Source of the DNA: CAZMXP01 sp964570285
GTDB taxonomy: Bacteria; Planctomycetota; PLA2
Assembly (NCBI GenBank): GCA_964570285.1
Contig: CAZMXP010000038.1
Location: forward strand, 1-46,737
Direction of reading: 5' to 3'
Length of the DNA stretch: 46,737 nt
A model generated the notes under the pieces. That model was not told the origin of the DNA. It saw nothing but the letters and a program-made list of their open reading frames with translations, and did not search any database. Positions 41,189-46,737 of the stretch are shown here, in pieces. The position numbers and the translations under genes are program-made. Positions within the stretch are counted from its first letter, which is position 1. Each line of letters begins with the position of its first letter.

Positions 41189-43572
41189 TGCGCCTCTCGG
41201 TGGAGTGGCTGGCCGACCATGTCGACCTCTCCGGGATCTCCCCGGAGCGTCTGGGCGAGCTGCTGACGCTGCACGTCGCCGAGGTCGAGGAGGTCTCGCT
41301 TCCCGGCGGCGGCTGGCCGGGCGTCGTCGTCGGCCACGTGCGGGAGGTGCGCGCCCACCCCGACGCGGACAAGTTGCGCCTCGTGACCGTGGAGGCCGGC
41401 GCCACGACCGCCGAAGTCGTCTGCGGAGCGCCGAATGTCGCTCCGGGGCAGAAGATCTGCTACGCCCCCGAGGGGACGACGCTGCCCGGGGGGCTGCTCT
41501 TGAAGCGGCGGAAGATCCGCGGCGTCGAGAGCTGCGGCATGGTGCTCTCGATGCGGGAACTCGGTCTCGGGGAGGACCACGAGGGCATCCTCGTCCTGGA
41601 CGCCTCGGCCGTTCCCGGCACGCCGGTCCGCGAGCTGCTCGGCGGCGGCGCTTCGATCGAGATCGGCAACACCGCGATCACGACGCGGCCCGACCTCTGG
41701 GGCCACTACGGCTTCGCGCGCGAGATCGCGGCCCTGCTGGAGCGCGACCTTCGTCCCCTCGATCTCGGCGAGGCGCTCCCCCCGACGGCCCCCCCGCGCG
41801 GCGACGGCGACCTGCATGTGGAGGTCGCGGCCCCGGATCTCTGCACGCGCTACCTCGGCTGGCGCATCGGCGGCATCACGGTCGCCCCCTCGCCCGACTG
41901 GCTCAGGCGACGCCTCGAGCAGGCGGGCCAGCGCCCGATCAACAACATCGTCGACCTGACGAACTACATCCAGCTCGAGTGCGGCCAGCCTCTCCACGCG
42001 TTCGACCGCCGCCAGATCTCCGGGGGGCGGATCATCGTCCGCCGCGCCGAGCCCTCCGAGCCGGTCGTGACGCTGGACGGCACACGGCGCGCGTTGCCGG
42101 CGGGCACCTGCGTCATCGCCGACCCGGAGCGCCCGGTGGCGATCGCCGGGGTGATGGGGCTCTCCAACTCCGAGGTCATGGGAGACACCCGGGAGATCAT
42201 CCTCGAGGTCGCCCACTTCGAGATGAGGTCGATCCGCGCGACCGCGCAGGCGCTCGCGCTCCGCACCGATTCGGCGATGCGCTTCGAGAAGGGGCTCGAC
42301 CCGGAGGGCATCCCCGCCGCCGCGCGGCGTTTCGTCCGGCTGCTGAGGCAGGTCTGCCCCGCCGCGAAGCCGATCGGCGCCCCGTGCGACGTGCGCCTCC
42401 CCCCCGCGCCCCCCCGCATCCTGCACCTGAAGGCGGGCTGGATTCCCGAGCGGCTCGGCACCCCGATCCCTCCCGCGCGTGTCGACGCGATCCTCGGGCG
42501 CCTCGGGTTCGCGGTGGCGCGCACGGCGGAGACTCTGGCCGTCACCGTGCCCTCCTGGCGGGCCGCACGCGACGTCACGATCCCCGAGGACCTCGTCGAG
42601 GAGGTGGGGCGCATCCACGGCTACGACCGCATCGAGCCGAGGCCTCTCGTCGGCGCGCTGGAGCCGATCCCCGAGGAGCCGGCGCGGGCGGCCCGCCGGC
42701 GCGCGCGCCACGCCCTCTCCTACGAGGCGGGCTGCACGGAGATCTTCACCTACCCCTTCACGACGGCGCGCGACTGCGAACGGACCGGCGTCGAGGCCGG
42801 CACGCTGGCGGTCGCGAACGCGGCGCAGCAGGGACTCGACCTGCTCGGAACGAGCCTGCTGCCGAATCTGCTCAAGGCGGTCGAGACCAATCTCAAGTAC
42901 CGGGGAGACTTCGCGATCTACGCCACGGGGCCCGCCTTCCTGAAGGAGCGCGAGGAGGGCCTTCCGCGCGAGAACGAGCGGATCGCGCTCGCGTTCGCCC
43001 GTCGGGGGGGCGAGGCGCCCCTGCTCGAGATCAAGGGCGCGCTCTCGGTGCTGCTTGAACGCTTCGGCATCGCCAACGTGAGGCTCACGCAGGAGCAGGG
43101 GCCCGCGTGGCTCCATCCCGGACGCTGCGCGCGCCTCGGCCGCGGCAAGGAGACGTACGCTTGGTTTGGGGAGATCCACCCGCAGGTCCGGCGCGCGTGG
43201 GGGCTCGACGCCCCGGTGGCGCTCGCCGACGTCGACTTCGACGCCGTGCGGGAGGCGAAGGGGACCGCCGCGCGCATGGCGGCGATCAGCCGCTTCCCCG
43301 AGGTCCCCTACGACGTCGCGGTGCTCGTCGAGCGGCGCACGCCGGCGGCGGAGGTGGAGGCGGTGTTGCGCAAGGTCGATCCCAGGCTGGTCCGGGAGGT
43401 GAAGCTCTTCGACGTCTACGAGGGCGGGAATCTGCCCTCCGGGACAAAGAGCCTCGCGTACTCCATCACCTTCGGCTCCATGACCGGCACCTTGGGGCCC
43501 GACGAGGTGGAGGGGCTGCGGGGAGAGGTCGGCAGGGCCCTCGCCGCGCGCGGCTGGAAGCTAAGGGCGTGA
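41188..43572 (+). CDS. pheT: Phenylalanyl-tRNA synthetase beta subunit
   Basis: PheRS beta (794 aa). The order of domains is the tRNA-binding OB domain (VVVGHVREVRAHPDADKLRL), the B3/B4 editing domain, B5 (around residues 400-475), the class II-like core and the C-terminal anticodon-binding FDX-ACB domain (SRFPEVPYDVAVLVERR and the GTKSLAYSITFG end). It completes a standard pheST pair, coupled by a TGATG overlap. The downstream ~386 nt hold no protein gene before the L,D-transpeptidase. Confidence 0.97.
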   Translation: MRLSVEWLADHVDLSGISPERLGELLTLHVAEVEEVSLPGGGWPGVVVGHVREVRAHPDADKLRLVTVEAGATTAEVVCGAPNVAPGQKICYAPEGTTLPGGLLLKRRKIRGVESCGMVLSMRELGLGEDHEGILVLDASAVPGTPVRELLGGGASIEIGNTAITTRPDLWGHYGFAREIAALLERDLRPLDLGEALPPTAPPRGDGDLHVEVAAPDLCTRYLGWRIGGITVAPSPDWLRRRLEQAGQRPINNIVDLTNYIQLECGQPLHAFDRRQISGGRIIVRRAEPSEPVVTLDGTRRALPAGTCVIADPERPVAIAGVMGLSNSEVMGDTREIILEVAHFEMRSIRATAQALALRTDSAMRFEKGLDPEGIPAAARRFVRLLRQVCPAAKPIGAPCDVRLPPAPPRILHLKAGWIPERLGTPIPPARVDAILGRLGFAVARTAETLAVTVPSWRAARDVTIPEDLVEEVGRIHGYDRIEPRPLVGALEPIPEEPARAARRRARHALSYEAGCTEIFTYPFTTARDCERTGVEAGTLAVANAAQQGLDLLGTSLLPNLLKAVETNLKYRGDFAIYATGPAFLKEREEGLPRENERIALAFARRGGEAPLLEIKGALSVLLERFGIANVRLTQEQGPAWLHPGRCARLGRGKETYAWFGEIHPQVRRAWGLDAPVALADVDFDAVREAKGTAARMAAISRFPEVPYDVAVLVERRTPAAEVEAVLRKVDPRLVREVKLFDVYEGGNLPSGTKSLAYSITFGSMTGTLGPDEVEGLRGEVGRALAARGWKLRA

Positions 43573-43678
43573 CGCGGCCCGGCCGAAAGAGGTAACATCG
43601 GGGCGAGCAGGGCCTGACGCCCCGCGATTGACAACAAACGATCCTCTGCCATGTACGTCACGGAGCAAGACAAGTTTC

Positions 43679-43797
43679 GTTGATCCGATGACCCTCGAAC
43701 CGGGAGCCTAGCGCGAGGCGTCCAGGCCATGCCCTGTTGCGGCGGGGAAGGCTGATGGCGCCCGGGCGGCGCCCACATATCGGTTTAAGGGATCAAC
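43679..43797 (+). ncRNA. Candidate structured RNA between pheT and the L,D-transpeptidase (6S-like?)
   Basis: The 386-nt gap 43573-43958 has no credible protein gene. GTTGATC (43679-43685) pairs with GATCAAC (43791-43797), and CCTCGAACCG (43693-43702) pairs with CGGTTTAAGG (43781-43790; one mismatch), making a long closing helix. Inside are a hairpin formed by CCATGCC (43727-43733) with GGC-TG-ATGG (43750-43758) and a GGCGCC/GGCGCC hairpin (43757-43773); the two compete for two bases. A consensus TTGACA lies at 43628-43633, but its -10 is poor. A terminator-like hairpin follows at 43804. Size (~170-200 nt), closed-rod shape and a GCCCAC...GGTTTAAGG 3' side resemble 6S RNA, though I cannot confirm the family. 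Confidence 0.45.
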
Positions 43798-43803
43798 ACT
43801 TCA

Positions 43804-43833
43804 CCTCCGAACGGCATTGCGGCGGAGGGTTTC
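43804..43833 (+). terminator. Terminator-like hairpin after the candidate RNA
   Basis: CCTCCG (43804-43809) pairs with CGGAGG (43823-43828), followed by GTTTCT. It would end the RNA encoded just upstream. A shorter GGG/CCC hairpin follows. Confidence 0.45.
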
Positions 43834-43911
43834 TCACCCTTGGGCCGCCGTCGAGCGTCCCCGGGGAGCGTGTGTCGCGCGGATCATGCCGCGGCGGCGC
43901 GCGAACGCGGG

Positions 43912-43917
43912 TAGAAT
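43912..43917 (+). promoter_or_regulatory. -10 box upstream of the L,D-transpeptidase gene
   Basis: TAGAAT (43912-43917) gives transcription from ~43924 and a ~35-nt leader containing GGGAGGAAG before the ATG at 43959. No -35 hexamer is recognisable at the proper distance. Confidence 0.35.
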
Positions 43918-43958
43918 CCTGTCCGCCGCCGCACGTACCCTTCCTGACGGGAGGAAGC

Positions 43959-45104
43959 ATGAAATCCTGGATCTTCGTGGTCGTCGCGTTGATCGGCGGC
44001 TATTACGGCTATCACGCCCTGTGGGGGGGCGCGGGGGCCGGCGCGGAGTCCGAAGCCGGAGCGGAGCGCCCGGCATTTCGGCTCACGCCGGAGGAGCCCG
44101 CGGGGGGCCCCGTCGCCGAGGGCACCGAGGCGAAAGAGCCCGCTGCGCCCGGCGTGAGTCTGGAGCCGACGGGCACCGATGCCGTGCCGAACGCCCCGCT
44201 TCCGCCTCCGATCGATCCTGAGGCTCGTGCCCTCGAGCGGCGCCGGCTCGACGCGCTCGCGGCAGGGGACGCGGCAAAGGCGCGGGAGGCCGAGGAGGCG
44301 CTGCTCGCCGGCTACCCGGCCAGCGAGCCCGCACGTGTCGTGCTGTTCGAACGCGGGAAGGCCCATCTCGCCCAGTTCCGCCTGCTGGGGCAGAACACCG
44401 AAGGACTCGCGGCGGCCCAGGAGGCGCGACGGCTCCTGACCGCGGGCATCGAGATCGCGGCGCTCGACGCGGCGTCCCGCGCCACGCTGCGGACGACGCT
44501 GGCCGAATTGGCCCAGGCGGTCCTCTTCTCCGGCCGCCATGTGGAGGGCGTGGACCGGCTCTACACGCCGAAGCGTGGGGACACGCTTGGGGCGCTCTGC
44601 GCGAAGGAGTTCCGCGGCTACGGTTCGAATGTGGGGCCCGGCTTCATCTGCGCCGTCAACAAGATGCGGAGCCCCAACGACCTGCGCGCGGGCGAGCCCA
44701 TCAAGGTCCCGCTCGGCGCGGCGTCCATCCTCGTGAAGAAGAGCGAGTTCCGGCTCTACTTCCTCGTGGGGGGAAGCTATGTCGCGGACTTCCCCGTCGG
44801 GCTAGGCAAGCTCGGTTCGACCCCCGTCGCGGAGTTCGTCATCGAGAAGAAGCTGAAGAATCCCGACTGGTATCCCTCGCCCGGGGTCATGATCCCGTAC
44901 GGCGATGCGCGAAACATCCTCGGAACGCGCTGGTTGGGGTTCAAGAACTCGCCGGATTACCGGGGTTTCGGCATCCACGGGACCGTCGATCCGGCGTCGA
45001 TCGGACGCGAGGAGTCCTCGGGCTGCGTGCGCATGCAGGCCGCCGACGTGGAACGCCTCTTCGACTGGGTCCCCGAGGGGACCCCCGTGACGATCCTGCG
45101 TTAG
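43959..45104 (+). CDS. LysM-domain L,D-transpeptidase (YkuD family)
   Basis: A 381-aa envelope enzyme. The N-terminus has an uncleaved-looking signal anchor (KSWIFVVVALIGGYYGYHAL), then a Pro/Ala/Glu-rich linker, a helical TPR-like part (residues ~90-200), a LysM domain (~203-250, LYTPKRGDTLGALCAKEF to LRAGEPIKVP) and a C-terminal YkuD domain. The YkuD catalytic residues are H340 (GIHGT) and C356 (SSGCVRM). The family forms 3-3 peptidoglycan cross-links or attaches proteins; LysM would hold it on the wall. Possession of one points to peptidoglycan in this organism. ATG chosen because GGGAGGAAG precedes it and the signal anchor begins there. Confidence 0.88.
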   Translation: MKSWIFVVVALIGGYYGYHALWGGAGAGAESEAGAERPAFRLTPEEPAGGPVAEGTEAKEPAAPGVSLEPTGTDAVPNAPLPPPIDPEARALERRRLDALAAGDAAKAREAEEALLAGYPASEPARVVLFERGKAHLAQFRLLGQNTEGLAAAQEARRLLTAGIEIAALDAASRATLRTTLAELAQAVLFSGRHVEGVDRLYTPKRGDTLGALCAKEFRGYGSNVGPGFICAVNKMRSPNDLRAGEPIKVPLGAASILVKKSEFRLYFLVGGSYVADFPVGLGKLGSTPVAEFVIEKKLKNPDWYPSPGVMIPYGDARNILGTRWLGFKNSPDYRGFGIHGTVDPASIGREESSGCVRMQAADVERLFDWVPEGTPVTILR

Positions 45105-45258
45105 GGGCTTGCCCCAGACTTCGTCGGACAAACTCTTGAGTGAGAGGTGGTTCGCTGTCGGTGCGACGGTGCCGGGTGCGCGCATCGATCTGTTCCTCCG
45201 GCCGCCCGGGAACCGGCGCCGGAGGGGCCTCCGGAGCTCGCACCGGGCAGGCGGAGGC

Positions 45259-45921
45259 TCAGCCGCGTGGGAGGGAGGCCACCCGAGCGATGAGGGCGGG
45301 GGGGATCCCGAGGTCCACGACGACGACCTTGCCCGCGTGTCTGGGGCCCTCCCCGAGGCGGAAACCCACCTTGGGGGCGGCCATCGTCGCGGTCAGGGTC
45401 GCCCGGACCGCCACCCCGAGCACCGCGCCGGTGTTGGCATCAAGCCCCGACGGCACGTCGATCGCCACGATCGGCCGGCCGGCAGCGTTGAGCGCCGTGA
45501 TCGCCGACCTGTAGGGATCCCTGGCGTCCCGGGCGAGACCGGTCCCGAAAATCCCGTCGACCAGCAGGTCCGCGCCCTCGAAGTCGAGGTCGGAACGCAG
45601 CGGGAGCCCCATCGCGCGGGCGATGGCGAGGTTCACGGCCGCGTCCGAGCCCTCCCGGTAGGCCTCCGGGGGTACCAGCAGATGGATGCGCACCCCCAGG
45701 CCCGCGTTCGCGACATGCCTAGCGGCGGCAAATCCGTCCCCCCCGTTATTCCCGGGGCCGCAGATGAAGGCCGCTGTCCCCCGGACCCCCTCAAAATGCG
45801 CCAGGATGGCCCGGGCGATGCCGATGGCGGCGTTCTCCATCAGCACGATGCCGGGAATCCGGAACTCCTCCAGGGCGATCCGGTCGATCTCCTTCGCCTG
45901 CTCGCGGGTGAGGTAGATCAC
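45259..45921 (-). CDS. nnrE: NAD(P)H-hydrate epimerase, stand-alone
   Basis: A 220-aa YjeF N-terminal-domain protein that epimerises damaged NAD(P)HX so that the dehydratase can repair it. The signatures CGPGNNGGDGFAAARH, VDGIFGTGL and AIDVPSGLDANTG are clear. The usual ADP/ATP-dependent dehydratase domain (NnrD) is not fused and not adjacent. Start is GTG at 45921, 6 nt after a TAGACT box, so the mRNA is probably leaderless. It converges with the L,D-transpeptidase (154-nt gap with a CCGGAG/CTCCGG hairpin at 45219-45234, no T-tract) and diverges from the rrn promoter. Confidence 0.93.
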   Translation of the reverse strand: MIYLTREQAKEIDRIALEEFRIPGIVLMENAAIGIARAILAHFEGVRGTAAFICGPGNNGGDGFAAARHVANAGLGVRIHLLVPPEAYREGSDAAVNLAIARAMGLPLRSDLDFEGADLLVDGIFGTGLARDARDPYRSAITALNAAGRPIVAIDVPSGLDANTGAVLGVAVRATLTATMAAPKVGFRLGEGPRHAGKVVVVDLGIPPALIARVASLPRG

Positions 45922-45927
45922 CCGAAC

Positions 45928-45956
45928 AGTCTAGCGTTGCCGCGGAACCCTGTCGC
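45928..45956 (-). promoter_or_regulatory. Candidate promoter of nnrE, leaderless
   Basis: On the minus strand GCGACA (45956-45951), a 17-nt spacer and TAGACT (45933-45928), then only 6 nt to the GTG start codon. Transcription would start at the G of GTG. Confidence 0.55.
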
Positions 45957-45977
45957 ACGCGTCGAATCCGCGAACTC

Positions 45978-46006
45978 TTGACGCCTAGGGCCCCGCAGGG
46001 TACTTT
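45978..46006 (+). promoter_or_regulatory. Candidate rrn promoter
   Basis: TTGACG (45978-45983), a 17-nt spacer and TACTTT (46001-46006) give a start near 46013 and a ~264-nt leader before 16S. It lies 21 nt from the end of the divergent nnrE promoter. A second weak TTGACC overlaps it. Confidence 0.5.
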
Positions 46007-46154
46007 GACCGCTTCGCTTGAGGATGTCTCTGGGTTCTGGGCTTTCAGCGCAAGAACTCCGGCGGCATGCGCGGCGAAGAGTTGCGCGCCTCTTTTTTTC
46101 CGGTACCTTAAGCGGCTTGCCGCGCCGGGCAGCGAGACGCGCGGCGAAGTCGAT

Positions 46155-46167
46155 TGCTCATTGAAAA
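46155..46167 (+). promoter_or_regulatory. boxA-type rRNA antitermination element
   Basis: TGCTCATTGAAAA fits the boxA consensus (TGCTCTTTGAAAA-like) recognised by NusB-NusE, located ~115 nt upstream of 16S, as expected for an rrn leader. It binds NusE, i.e. the S10 protein encoded by rpsJ in this window. Confidence 0.65.
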
Positions 46168-46199
46168 GTAGAGACGACTCCATATACACGAGCCGGTTT

Positions 46200-46262
46200 G
46201 GGGCGCCGAAAGGCACCCCGGAATTCAAATTTTCAGCAGACCCCGCCCGCATCCGCGGGCGG
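46200..46262 (+). other. Hairpins in the rRNA leader before 16S
   Basis: GGGGCGCC (46200-46207) and GGCACCCC (46212-46219) pair around a GAAA tetraloop with one mismatch. CCGCCCGC (46243-46250) pairs perfectly with GCGGGCGG (46255-46262). They lie between boxA and the 16S 5' end and are probably part of rRNA leader folding or processing. The 355-nt stretch 45922-46276 contains no gene; besides the promoter, boxA and these hairpins it has a T-run at 46091-46098. Confidence 0.4.
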
Positions 46263-46276
46263 TAATCGGGTCAAAT

Positions 46277-46737
<461 letters not shown>

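Noticed and set aside
43660..43840. SRP RNA, tmRNA or RNase P RNA
   Set aside because: None of the conserved cores was found: no GGTCAGGTCCGGAAGG-like SRP loop, no tmRNA acceptor or tag frame and no GAGGAAAGTC RNase P motif. Only a generic 6S-like shape remained.
45978..46265. A 95-codon frame in the rrn leader
   Set aside because: It runs through the rrn promoter, boxA and leader hairpins, has no ribosome-binding site and matches no family.

Overview
The window is 46.7 kb of very G+C-rich bacterial chromosome. It carries the translation and transcription core: the 3' end of rpoB, rpoC, the str operon, a merged S10-spc-alpha ribosomal protein cluster, an aminoacyl-tRNA synthetase/initiation factor block (aspS, thrS, infC, rpmI-rplT, pheST) and the first ~460 nt of a 16S rRNA gene. 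The 16S fragment reads GCAGTCGCGAATCATTGGCA where most bacteria read a GTGGGGAATATTG-type sequence, and starts with GAACGTTGGCGGCGTGG. Together with the absence of an L30 gene, this suggests a deep lineage of the Planctomycetota/PVC superphylum. That placement is an inference; no phylogeny was run. No mobile element, CRISPR array, tRNA gene or other sign of recent transfer was seen.

Layout: 1-8.4 kb holds rpoB'-rpoC-rpsL-rpsG-fusA. At 8.4-8.75 kb is a structured intergenic leader with two candidate promoters, where tuf would usually lie. From 8.75 to 26.5 kb is one long forward run: rpsJ-rplD-rplW-rplB-rpsS-rplV-rpsC-rplP-rpmC-rpsQ-rplN-rplX-rplE-rpsN-rpsH-rplF-rplR-rpsE-rplO-secY-adk-map-infA-rpmJ-rpsM-rpsK-rpsD-rpoA-rplQ, then a 39-aa membrane microprotein, an unknown 274-aa protein, miaB and ribD. 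Two core genes are missing from their usual places: rplC (L3; rpsJ and rplD are 2 nt apart) and rpmD (L30; rpsE and rplO overlap). tuf is also absent.

From 26.5 to 32.7 kb are accessory housekeeping genes on both strands: a secreted repeat protein, an M1-like metallopeptidase, a reverse operon ndk-rqcH-TPR lipoprotein, and a coiled-coil lipoprotein. From 32.7 to 43.6 kb come an orphan hslU whose product lacks the HslV-docking C-terminal tail, aspS, thrS, infC (ATT start), an inverted membrane-protein gene splitting infC from rpmI-rplT, and pheST. From 43.6 kb to the end are a candidate structured RNA, a LysM/L,D-transpeptidase, nnrE (reverse) and the rrn promoter/leader/16S start.

Two themes run through the window. 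First, many transcription units start with a -10-like hexamer only 6-14 nt before the start codon (rpsL, rpmI, ndk, nnrE and others), implying leaderless or near-leaderless mRNAs. Second, S12 naturally carries Arg at the position of the classic K88R streptomycin-resistance mutation.
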